Shown: piece after piece, positions 14,272-21,636 of the stretch
Position numbering within the stretch: position 1 is the stretch's first letter
How the letters are laid out: each line of letters opens with the position of its first letter
IMG/VR virus record: IMGVR_UViG_3300033156_001353
Span: 1-38,045 of that record
DNA length: 38,045 nucleotides
Direction: 5' to 3' (one strand)
From: a virus
Made by a program: the position numbers and the translations under genes
The notes under the pieces: generated by a model
The model's input: the letters and a program-made list of their open reading frames with translations, nothing else
What the model was told of the DNA's origin: nothing
The model's database searches: none

Positions 14272-15255
14272 TTAAGCCGACCACTTATTATTTCTTCCAT
14301 CTCTCAAAGTAATTTTTACAAAATTAGTTGAATCATATACAGCTTCAAAGTCAATCGTAAAAGTATGACTATCTCGACCCGTAATCTGAGGATGAGCATT
14401 AAGGTAGTGCACCTTTGGAATATCAATTGTCAGCGTATAATAATACCCCGATTCAATAGCCTCAGTTGAAGTAAAGATAAAAGTAAGCTGTCTTTGAGTA
14501 TTATCCCTATATGCATCCCGTTCAGCATCAGAATCACTTGTATATTCCACTTCCATACTACCAGTCAAACTTACAACCGTTTTATAAAGATGATTTCTAT
14601 ATGGATTTCCATCAAAAACAAACCCACCATCAGCATCAAGATGATTTGAATATTGCAAACTAAAACTTCTTACAAATGCAACTGTAGAGGAATCTATCTG
14701 TACCTCACCTGTTCCAAATACAAATGGTAATTTAGTACTCGGATCTAAATCAGCTCCTGTCTGATCATCAGTTTCAGTTTGACCAAAAAGACCAACCGTT
14801 GCCTGAAGAATAGCATCACGAGCCGCTTCAAAACTTAACGTATCTACCTTGCATCCCTTATATTGAAAAGCATTCCCACTACCACCACCACGATCTATCT
14901 CCAGCATAAAACTACCCAGATCAGTAGTAAGTCCCGCAGGAGTAAAATCATGATCATAAGCATTTGACGTATCAACTTGAGCAGGGTCAGCCTCCACTCC
15001 AAGAGCAAGATAAAGAAGCAACCCAATATTATCCGGATTTACCTCAAAAGTAAAAGAGCCATTTACATCTTGAACAGTAGAATAATACTTGTATATCGAT
15101 CTATGACTGAATACATGTTCAGATGCTATTTTCCGAAAATCACACTTTACAGACTCATTTATAAGCTCTATAAATGTATCTGGAGTCCCCCCACCACCAT
15201 AAGAAGACTCTTTTACAATTCCGGCACTACCGCCTGCTCCTACATAAAGCCCCAT
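14272..15255 (-). CDS. Major tail tube protein
   Basis: A 327-residue, beta-rich protein beginning MGLYVGAGGSAGIVKESSYG. It has the tail-tube pattern of an N-terminal arm, a segment like SFTFEVNPDNIGLLLYLALG, a central FSLQYSNHLDADGGFVFDGN region and a C-terminal strand set (SHTFTIDFEAVYD). It precedes the chaperone pair and follows the tail terminator region. A perfect AGGAGG SD lies six bases upstream, in keeping with high expression. The length is at the upper end for tube proteins, so an extra domain may be present. Confidence 0.85.
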   Translation of the reverse strand: MGLYVGAGGSAGIVKESSYGGGGTPDTFIELINESVKCDFRKIASEHVFSHRSIYKYYSTVQDVNGSFTFEVNPDNIGLLLYLALGVEADPAQVDTSNAYDHDFTPAGLTTDLGSFMLEIDRGGGSGNAFQYKGCKVDTLSFEAARDAILQATVGLFGQTETDDQTGADLDPSTKLPFVFGTGEVQIDSSTVAFVRSFSLQYSNHLDADGGFVFDGNPYRNHLYKTVVSLTGSMEVEYTSDSDAERDAYRDNTQRQLTFIFTSTEAIESGYYYTLTIDIPKVHYLNAHPQITGRDSHTFTIDFEAVYDSTNFVKITLRDGRNNKWSA

Positions 15256-15256
15256 T

Positions 15257-15421
15257 TTATACCTCCTCTAACTTTTTCTTTTTCTTTTCTTCTATAACCT
15301 CGACGAGGTCTTTAACTTCTTCATAATCCTCATCAGGCATATTTATAATTTCACCTGCTCCTCTTGAAATAACTCTATGTGCCTTAGTTTTAAAAGGAGC
15401 TTTAGTTTTTACCCTTTTCAT
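15257..15421 (-). CDS. Small basic/acidic protein, 54 aa
   Basis: Begins MKRVKTKAPFKTKAHRVISR and ends in an acid stretch followed by Lys-rich EKKKKKLEEV. It has a GGGGG SD and lies between tail terminator and tail tube. Short charged proteins at this place are seen in many siphophages, sometimes annotated as head-tail linker accessory proteins. Function unknown. Confidence 0.65.
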   Translation of the reverse strand: MKRVKTKAPFKTKAHRVISRGAGEIINMPDEDYEEVKDLVEVIEEKKKKKLEEV

Positions 15422-15433
15422 AAACTATCCCCC

Positions 15434-15877
15434 CTATGGATTTCCATAAACATAGTGGTATCTAATTAAAAATCTGTAATTAAATACTATCACATTTTGC
15501 TTCGATGTAAACATAACTTCAATTCCCACAGGTATAGTATACCAAGCATTATTTCCACGAGTACCATCGGTACATAAGGCCTTTTCTATATCATCCAGAA
15601 AATTATTTAGAACAGTTTCCCTCGATGAGGTTGCATAAATTCCACCCATAATAGTAACCAAAAGTTCAGATATTACATTCTGATTCGGTACACCGCTTGT
15701 TTCTTTATCATCAGTAGCCCAAGAAATTATCGCAAATGGATAATCAGACTTTTCAAACCTTTCAAAATCTTCAGATTCTCTCGTAACCAAACCTATGTTA
15801 TTATTATAGCCATTCGCAACCGTTATATCTGCAAGTGTAGACTCGATATTATTTAAAATATCTTCTCGCTTTCCCAT
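15434..15877 (-). CDS. Tail terminator protein
   Basis: A 147-residue protein (MGKREDILNNIESTLADITV). It has mixed alpha/beta composition with NVISELLVTIMGGIYATSSR and a terminal FNYRFLIRYHY strand, consistent with the fold of lambda gpU-type terminators that cap the tube. The order connector, closure, gp10-like, this gene, tail tube is the conserved HK97/lambda order, and is the main evidence. Confidence 0.7.
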   Translation of the reverse strand: MGKREDILNNIESTLADITVANGYNNNIGLVTRESEDFERFEKSDYPFAIISWATDDKETSGVPNQNVISELLVTIMGGIYATSSRETVLNNFLDDIEKALCTDGTRGNNAWYTIPVGIEVMFTSKQNVIVFNYRFLIRYHYVYGNP

Positions 15878-16300
15878 TTAAATCCTCTCTATAAAATCAG
15901 CCACTTCATTAGCTATAATTCTCACAGTCTCATTAAATTGAGATTCTACCGCTCTTCTTAAAAACCTTATAGGTCTTGTACCTGGATGCATAACTACTCT
16001 ACCAAACTTAGCTAAAGGTTCATCTTTAGCCACAATTTTATGTGGTCTTGTACCTTCCTCAAGGAATTTAGCTACTGCCCAATCAGACCCCACAACTGCT
16101 CGAAGTTCCTCTCTATAACTTGTAATACTTTGTCTTGTTCTACCAGTCATTACAGGTACAAGCTCTTCCGCCTTATTTTCAACTCTCTTCATAGCCTTTT
16201 CAAGTCCCCTGGCCAAAGCTTGCCTAAGACCAGTTTTAATCTTATCCAAATCATTTAGAGCATCTTTAACACCTTTGGCCTCTATTTTTATACTAATCAT
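15878..16300 (-). CDS. HK97 gp10-like head-tail joining/tail completion protein
   Basis: A 140-residue protein. The pattern of an N-terminal helix, ELVPVMTGRTRQSI, then AVAKFLEEGTRPHKI and RFLRRAVES matches the HK97 gp10 family (P.dTG.l..Si ... A..vEfGT..h). Members act at the head-tail interface. The ATG overlaps the head-closure stop by 8 bases. Confidence 0.88.
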   Translation of the reverse strand: MISIKIEAKGVKDALNDLDKIKTGLRQALARGLEKAMKRVENKAEELVPVMTGRTRQSITSYREELRAVVGSDWAVAKFLEEGTRPHKIVAKDEPLAKFGRVVMHPGTRPIRFLRRAVESQFNETVRIIANEVADFIERI

Positions 16301-16619
16301 AATCTTTGGTCTCCACTACATACAATCTCAACTCTTTATGTCTTTCATTTGGATCAAGAATTCCCGTAATTTTAAAATATCTATCTCCATATTTTACCCG
16401 CATATCTGTAGTTATCCCACGCCTATACCTCATTACTATTCTAACCTCTGCTTCACCTTCAAGTTGATGATTTTGCTCAATTTCTCTTGCACTTAAAGGC
16501 TCAATCCCAGCCCAAACTGTCCACACATCAGCCCATGATTTTGTCTTTCCACCTCTTGCATTAGTCACTTTTACTGGTTGTTGAATCGTAACCCTATGTC
16601 TAAGTCTCTTTGTCTCCAT
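16293..16619 (-). CDS. Head closure / head-tail adaptor protein
   Basis: A 108-residue protein with a small beta-barrel profile: LRHRVTIQQPVKV, WADVWTVWAGIEPLSAREI, MRVKYGDRYFKITGI and a closing LRLYVVE. This is the phage head-tail joining (SPP1 gp16/HK97 gp7) pattern. The ATG at 16619 has no SD; it overlaps the stop of a four-codon mini-ORF (TGATG). That suggests translation by termination-reinitiation. A GTG three bases earlier is also possible. Confidence 0.85.
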   Translation of the reverse strand: METKRLRHRVTIQQPVKVTNARGGKTKSWADVWTVWAGIEPLSAREIEQNHQLEGEAEVRIVMRYRRGITTDMRVKYGDRYFKITGILDPNERHKELRLYVVETKDYD

Positions 16620-16647
16620 CACTTTGATTCCATCACTTTGATTCCAT
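16619..16647 (-). other. Tandem 14-bp repeat forming two MESK* mini-ORFs
   Basis: Two exact 14-base copies (16633-16646 and 16619-16632, TGGAATCAAAGTGA on the minus strand) create two successive four-codon frames, ATG GAA TCA AAG TGA. The first ATG overlaps the connector stop (TAATG). Each mini-ORF stop overlaps the next ATG (TGATG), the last being the head-closure start. This looks like a stop-start relay replacing a missing SD. Confidence 0.6.
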
Positions 16648-17579
16648 TATCTTATAAACCATATTCTCTTAAGATCAAGCAATGCATATATTCCTAAAGG
16701 AATCTCAGCCAAAGCCCTCTCTACAGTTTGTTCTCTATGCTCATATAAGTGACCAGCCAAAAGTTTTATAGCTTGTTTAATTTCCTCTGGTACGTAAGTC
16801 CTATCATCTCCATATCCAGCAACAAACCTCACAACCACACCATTTATCGGCCTTAAAGTAGTAGATGGATAAGATTCTCCATATTTAAGACTTACTCTGC
16901 CTGGATCAGAATAGATATCTACCATATAGTAATCTGTAGAAAAAGTATTCTCTGAATCATCCATATCATAATACTTTATGTAAGTAACAGACTGTAATGG
17001 AGAAATTGGAACCAGAAATGGAGAATCTGGCCAATCATCAAGCCACCAATCCCAGGTCTGAGTAATATAAGCTCGCTTTTGATATCGTTCACAAAAACGC
17101 CTTGCTACTGTAATAAAATTCTCAAGAAGTGTATCTTCCGCACTATAAGGAGCAATTTTCAGAACAGATACTCCAAATTCACAAGCCGCACCAGCCACAG
17201 TAGCAACAGCTCGAATATAACGCTTTATTCCTGTATAAGCCTTCTCATAAACCGCATTATCATTTGACTCACTAACTTGATCAAAAGATGTTACATCATT
17301 CCAATTTGTACCATCTTCAGAATCTTGAATCTTTACATCAACCGTACCACCTGACCCACAAGTACCAGCATTTAAATATATAAGAACACTATAACCACGA
17401 ACATCTACAGAATTCCCTTCAAGACCATAATTAGCCACAGTAGAATGACTTCCAGGAGCAATACTCTGCACAAGCGTATTATTATCCATAATACTCCCAG
17501 AATCCAGCCGTAAATGGTCCTTTAACTCATCTACAGTTACAGGTTCAGATGTAGGAGCAGTTTGTAAATAAAGACCCAT
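16647..17579 (-). CDS. gp6-like head-tail connector with inserted beta domain
   Basis: A 310-residue protein. The ends match HK97 gp6-like connectors: GLYLQTAPTSEPVTVDELKD at the start, then LLENFITVARRFCERYQKRA and the terminal helix EEIKQAIKLLAGHLYEHREQ. About 110 residues (roughly 35-145) are inserted after the first helix. They are beta-rich (GTVDVKIQDSEDGTNWNDVT, YEKAYTGIKRYIRAV) and resemble free-standing phage decoration proteins. The ATG at 17579 has GAGGTG six bases upstream; a GTG at 17588 is less likely. It forms the ring under the portal. Confidence 0.85.
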   Translation of the reverse strand: MGLYLQTAPTSEPVTVDELKDHLRLDSGSIMDNNTLVQSIAPGSHSTVANYGLEGNSVDVRGYSVLIYLNAGTCGSGGTVDVKIQDSEDGTNWNDVTSFDQVSESNDNAVYEKAYTGIKRYIRAVATVAGAACEFGVSVLKIAPYSAEDTLLENFITVARRFCERYQKRAYITQTWDWWLDDWPDSPFLVPISPLQSVTYIKYYDMDDSENTFSTDYYMVDIYSDPGRVSLKYGESYPSTTLRPINGVVVRFVAGYGDDRTYVPEEIKQAIKLLAGHLYEHREQTVERALAEIPLGIYALLDLKRIWFIR

Positions 17580-17584
17580 TCCGC

Positions 17585-17980
17585 TCACCTCATATAAATT
17601 ATGACTTTTCCACCTTTACTATCTCCAGCATTAGAAATTTGTAATTCAAGTTGATCATCTATTACAACAGGTATTATAGTTGAATTTGCACCATAAGTAA
17701 TCTCAACTCCCCCAACAACAATATCAGTACTCGAATTAGAAAGATTTGTTCCCTGACCAGCTAAAATATCCACTCCATTTTCATCAAGCAAAACTGCATC
17801 ATAACCATCAGATGGTTGAGTCGCTCCAGAATCTGGAATAAATACCATTCTTGTTATCTCACCACTTAAAGTCTTACTCTTTATCCCACTAACATTACCT
17901 GAGCTATCACTCGTCCAATCAAAAGTAATCTTCTTGATTGTTCTTATTTCTTGATATGATATATCAATACTACCAGCCAT
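17585..17980 (-). CDS. Structural beta protein, probable head decoration
   Basis: A 131-residue protein (MAGSIDISYQEIRTIKKITF) composed of beta strands rich in Ser, Thr and Gly, with no charged core or catalytic motif. It lies with two similar small proteins between the capsid and the connector genes, the usual place for decoration or head-fibre proteins. SD GGGGG seven bases upstream. Function inferred from place and composition. Confidence 0.6.
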   Translation of the reverse strand: MAGSIDISYQEIRTIKKITFDWTSDSSGNVSGIKSKTLSGEITRMVFIPDSGATQPSDGYDAVLLDENGVDILAGQGTNLSNSSTDIVVGGVEITYGANSTIIPVVIDDQLELQISNAGDSKGGKVIIYMR

Positions 17981-17992
17981 ATCATCCCCCTA

Positions 17993-18433
17993 TTAAGTTT
18001 CTCTTGTCCATGTACCATTAATAGCCACCGCTATCCAATCTCCAGCAGAATTTGCAACAAGCGTTATATATTCTCCAAGTGCATCAGCCGAAACATATTT
18101 TCCATCAGCCGCAGTTATACCACTTGCATAAATAGCATCATTATCCCCTGGATCAATCCGAAGTTCCTGTGCCGCATATACAAAAAACGTAAAAGTAGTA
18201 CCCTCAGTAGGAGCAGAAGGTAAACTTATAGTTATAGCACCAGTTGCACCTTTATTGGTATGAACAGATCCACTTTCAGCTTCTGTAAGCGTATCATTTG
18301 CAGTATGATCCTCTATTACAACTTTATGACCAAATCCACCTGAATTACGTATTCTACATAACTCAGTAGCAGATAGATTTTCAAAAACAAGATCCCCATT
18401 ACTCCATTTCGTTTTAATCTTAGTAACTGGCAT
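17993..18433 (-). CDS. Structural beta protein, probable head fibre/decoration
   Basis: A 146-residue protein. VIEDHTANDTLTEAESGSVH followed by TNKGATGAITISLP and ending GDWIAVAINGTWT is the pattern of phage head-fibre and decoration proteins with a jelly-roll knob (GAxGAxTxxLP ... AGxxWxxxxxxGTW). SD GGGGG upstream of the ATG. The hairpin at 18460-18486 lies in its leader. Confidence 0.65.
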   Translation of the reverse strand: MPVTKIKTKWSNGDLVFENLSATELCRIRNSGGFGHKVVIEDHTANDTLTEAESGSVHTNKGATGAITISLPSAPTEGTTFTFFVYAAQELRIDPGDNDAIYASGITAADGKYVSADALGEYITLVANSAGDWIAVAINGTWTRET

Positions 18434-18459
18434 ATCTATACCCCCGATCTTATAATTGT

Positions 18460-18486
18460 GGGGAATGATTCAAAGGCTCATTCCCC
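18460..18486 (-). terminator. Intergenic hairpin, possible attenuator or mRNA stabiliser
   Basis: Perfect 9-bp inverted repeat GGGGAATGA/TCATTCCCC with a 9-base loop, between two decoration-type genes. On the minus strand it is followed by ACAATTATAAG rather than a T-run, so a strong intrinsic terminator is doubtful. It may tune expression downstream of the abundant capsid genes or protect the transcript end. Confidence 0.5.
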
Positions 18487-18496
18487 TAAAGCCATC

Positions 18497-18976
18497 TTAA
18501 TCAACAGCACTAAGCTGAGAAGTCTGTGGATATCTCGGAACAAGAATAGCTACAGCTCCCACAAAACAAGCAGATATAGATCCACCTGGAGCAAGTTTTA
18601 CTCTGATATAAGGATATCCACGAGTAAGTGTAGCAGGATCAACTTCAACAAGTATTACTTTATTATCATCTGTTGCCGATACCGTAATACCGCTTGTAGT
18701 TGCACTGGAAACAGCTCCCATAGAATCTGTTCCAACAGCAGAGCTTTTGCGATATTTAAATGCAACCGCAGTTGAATTACTCGGAGTAGTATCATCGCAT
18801 TCTTCAACAGTTAATGTTACTGTATCTCCAGTAATAGCCCCAAACATTACCAATATCTGAATATTATGGTATTCCTTAAATCCAATAACATCAGTATAAG
18901 TATCACTGGAAATATCTGCAGGGGCTAAAGCTGGTACAACATGAATTTCTTCACCTAAAAGCATTGGTAATCCCAT
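18497..18976 (-). CDS. Capsid-associated structural protein
   Basis: A 159-residue beta-rich protein directly after the major capsid gene, with AGGAGG six bases before the ATG. Segments EYHNIQILVMFGAITGDTVT, VEECDDTTPSNSTAVAFKYR and GYPYIRVKLAPGG match the decoration-like domain that is also inserted in the connector at 16647-17579 (KIQDSEDG, KRYIRAVATVAG). It is probably a capsid surface protein. Confidence 0.65.
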   Translation of the reverse strand: MGLPMLLGEEIHVVPALAPADISSDTYTDVIGFKEYHNIQILVMFGAITGDTVTLTVEECDDTTPSNSTAVAFKYRKSSAVGTDSMGAVSSATTSGITVSATDDNKVILVEVDPATLTRGYPYIRVKLAPGGSISACFVGAVAILVPRYPQTSQLSAVD

Positions 18977-18991
18977 TTCCTACCTCCTAAA

Positions 18992-20317
18992 TTATGATCT
19001 TGTAGCAAGAGCCACATATGGTGAAACCGTATTTGACCCCTTATATGGTGTCAAAGTACTTGACCAAATCGGCTGACCATCCACTCTATAAACAAATCTC
19101 AAAGCAGTCTCATCGTAAATAAATCGTACATGAATAGAAGATGCCGACTTCATTCCACCTTTATCTATAAGCAGATATTGTGAAAGATCAACAAAGTATA
19201 TATCTCCCTTAGTACCAAGAGTCTGACACTGTTCAATCGGAATAATAGGTCTTCCTAAAAGAGTCCCATAGGGAGCACCACTAAGCCCATTTGGTGGAAC
19301 AAACATCGGCACTCCACCAGTACCGATTACATGATGTAACTGGAAAATCTGTGGCCAGCAGTCCTGGTTAATAAGCCATACAGCCTTACTAACAGATGGA
19401 GACCACATACGACTATACATCTTCTCAATATTTTCAGCCAAAATAGTAGATGCCGTCTGACCAGTCTCCTTAGCTACAGTTACCAAAGCACCACTATTAT
19501 AAATTCCCATTGGCTCTCCAGCACCAGAACCATTTATAATTAGGTCATCCAGCTTAAATCCAAATTCCTCAGCAAATCCAGTCTTTACCCAATCCTCAAG
19601 AAAACTTACATCCTCAAGAAGTTCATCAGTTAGATAGCACAACCCAGTAAGCTTATTGAGCTTCAGCTTTAACTTTTTAAACTTTGGCTTTGATGCAGTT
19701 TTAGCCTCTGCCTCTGCAGTAGTATAAACACGAATGCCTCCCCATCGAGATCCATCAGCCCTTGAAGTTTCATCAACAGCAGGAATCTCTATACTATTGG
19801 CATTCTTAGTAAGAGTAAACTTTCGACACATAGGTACTAAAACTGCAGTTTTATGAGCAAGCTGAATAAGCTCTTGAGCATAATCTGGTTGTACCAAAAA
19901 TCCACCTTGAGAAGGAATACCTTCATTCAAACCACTTGCTCTTTCCTCTTTATCCCAAGCTGTAGTAAGTCTGGGATCAATCGTTCCAGATCTCCTACCA
20001 TCAATATTAAATTCTCCTGGTGGTGATCCAGCAAGAATTACAGCCTGGATAAATTCACCAAAAGAATTCCACTCCCCAGATGGCTTATTTAAACCTTCTG
20101 GTTTAACCGTACGCTCTTCAGGTTCTTCAAGAGATTTCTCTACCTTCTCAAGTCTCTTTTCGGCTTTAATTTCCTCAATAAGTTTCTCCATTTCATCTAA
20201 CATAGGTTGTAACTTATCAAGTTCTTCAGCAGTTAAATCACGTTCCTCAGCTTCAGCCTGAGATTTTATCTTCTCAACCTCAATCCTAAGCTCTTTTAAT
20301 CTCTCCTGTCTACCCAT
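18992..20317 (-). CDS. Major capsid protein, HK97 fold
   Basis: A 441-residue protein. The first 75 residues are a charged coiled-coil (ERLKELRIEVEKIKSQAEAE) acting as delta/scaffold domain, followed by the mature HK97 part from about residue 100. That part includes GGFLVQPDYAQELIQLAHKT, TTAEAEAKTASKPKF, LLEDVSFLEDWVKTGFAEEF, and DLIINGSGAGEPMGI. The last two segments are diagnostic of the family (N-arm/E-loop and GdGtgqPlGI). The ATG at 20317 has AGGAGG six bases upstream, overlapping the protease stop. Cleavage by the upstream protease would remove the delta domain. Confidence 0.95.
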   Translation of the reverse strand: MGRQERLKELRIEVEKIKSQAEAEERDLTAEELDKLQPMLDEMEKLIEEIKAEKRLEKVEKSLEEPEERTVKPEGLNKPSGEWNSFGEFIQAVILAGSPPGEFNIDGRRSGTIDPRLTTAWDKEERASGLNEGIPSQGGFLVQPDYAQELIQLAHKTAVLVPMCRKFTLTKNANSIEIPAVDETSRADGSRWGGIRVYTTAEAEAKTASKPKFKKLKLKLNKLTGLCYLTDELLEDVSFLEDWVKTGFAEEFGFKLDDLIINGSGAGEPMGIYNSGALVTVAKETGQTASTILAENIEKMYSRMWSPSVSKAVWLINQDCWPQIFQLHHVIGTGGVPMFVPPNGLSGAPYGTLLGRPIIPIEQCQTLGTKGDIYFVDLSQYLLIDKGGMKSASSIHVRFIYDETALRFVYRVDGQPIWSSTLTPYKGSNTVSPYVALATRS

Positions 20318-20327
20318 CACTAACCTC

Positions 20328-21635
20328 CTAAATTTCAATTTCTTTGGCTTTCAAAAGTAAATCTTGAATACGAAGAGAAGTGATCTTTATCGGCTTCTCT
20401 TCATCATCAGAGTGAGTATCCCTCGGCTCTGACACAAGATCCGAAAGCCTATCTATAGCAAACTGTATAATTTCCCGATCTTCATCGGACAAATCAAGAC
20501 CATTTATATATTTATTTAAAGCTCTTGCAAGTTTCTCAGATTCAAGACCTACCTCACTCATAATAGACCTAATTTTTACATCCGTTTGTGGATATGCGGG
20601 AAAAACAACCGGAGAAATATCAAAAAGCCTCACCTCTATAAGTTCACGTTTTCGACCATCATCAGACCAATCATCTTTAATTGTTCTAAATCCAAAAGAA
20701 TTATGAATTACATCTCCCCGTTTTATACTCACCGCAAGATCTCTCGCATAAGAAGTGTCTGGAAGCTTATTCTCAAAATACAATCCCTTATCATCTTCTT
20801 TCAAAATAAGAGTTCCGTTTCCTGTCCTTCCTAAAATAAAATTTGGATCATGGTTAAATAATGCCCTGATATCCGACTCTTTTATTGTTTTTGCAAAAGC
20901 CCCTGGTCTTATTTTCTCCCGAAACATTCCGCCTATCTCTTCACTCCACACATTAAATCGAGCCGCATAACCATAGATTATATTTTCATCTTCATCATAT
21001 CGAAATTCATCTATAACCACACACCGCCTTTCATACTCGTACAATCCCTTGTTCTCTATCTTCTTATCAATCGCTTGAAGAAGAGAATCTGCCACATTAG
21101 CAAGCTCAGTAAGTCCCTGCTGAGATGCCCTCTGTTTTATTGCTATAACAGCTTTACGCCACACTTTACCCCCCTTACCATATGGATATTTATACCGAGA
21201 AAACGTATCTTCATCATACGCATCATCATGTATTAAAAACCAAAGCCCATACTTTGCCCAATCTCCATTTACAGAATTAAGAAGCTTATGTCTATCATCC
21301 GCCGTAAAACTCCAGCTTCCACCAGTCTGTATTGCTCCAGAATTTATTAAACTCCGAGCATGAGAAACAGAACTTGAATGAATAGATTGCTTCCTTAATT
21401 CCCGTTTTCCCCCAGGCTCAAACGTACCACCTTTGTCCTTACAATAAGCCCTTGCATCGCTTTCCGACCAAACATCTACAGGAAAACGCATTGATTGAAG
21501 TTCAGACTTACCCTGCTTTATTCCATATACAAAATCAATGCATTTCCCATCATGTTTAACCTTGCATTTCTCATACGCATACTTATCGTACGTTGGTGGC
21601 TTTAACCTACAAGAATGATAATTTGGTAATGGCAT
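20328..21635 (-). CDS. HK97-family prohead protease with long N-terminal extension
   Basis: A 435-residue protein. The protease core is residues about 205-370: VVIDEFRYDEDENIIYGYAA, GAFAKTIKESDIRALFNHDP with the catalytic His in FNHDP, and the Ser in HNSFGFR. The first 200 residues (YEKCKVKHDGKCIDFVYGIK, SVSHARSLINSGAI) match an extension seen in some phage proteases and related to DNA-ejection or structural domains. It cleaves the capsid delta domain. SD GGGAGG upstream, and two bases after the portal stop. Confidence 0.9.
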   Translation of the reverse strand: MPLPNYHSCRLKPPTYDKYAYEKCKVKHDGKCIDFVYGIKQGKSELQSMRFPVDVWSESDARAYCKDKGGTFEPGGKRELRKQSIHSSSVSHARSLINSGAIQTGGSWSFTADDRHKLLNSVNGDWAKYGLWFLIHDDAYDEDTFSRYKYPYGKGGKVWRKAVIAIKQRASQQGLTELANVADSLLQAIDKKIENKGLYEYERRCVVIDEFRYDEDENIIYGYAARFNVWSEEIGGMFREKIRPGAFAKTIKESDIRALFNHDPNFILGRTGNGTLILKEDDKGLYFENKLPDTSYARDLAVSIKRGDVIHNSFGFRTIKDDWSDDGRKRELIEVRLFDISPVVFPAYPQTDVKIRSIMSEVGLESEKLARALNKYINGLDLSDEDREIIQFAIDRLSDLVSEPRDTHSDDEEKPIKITSLRIQDLLLKAKEIEI

Positions 21636-21636
21636 A

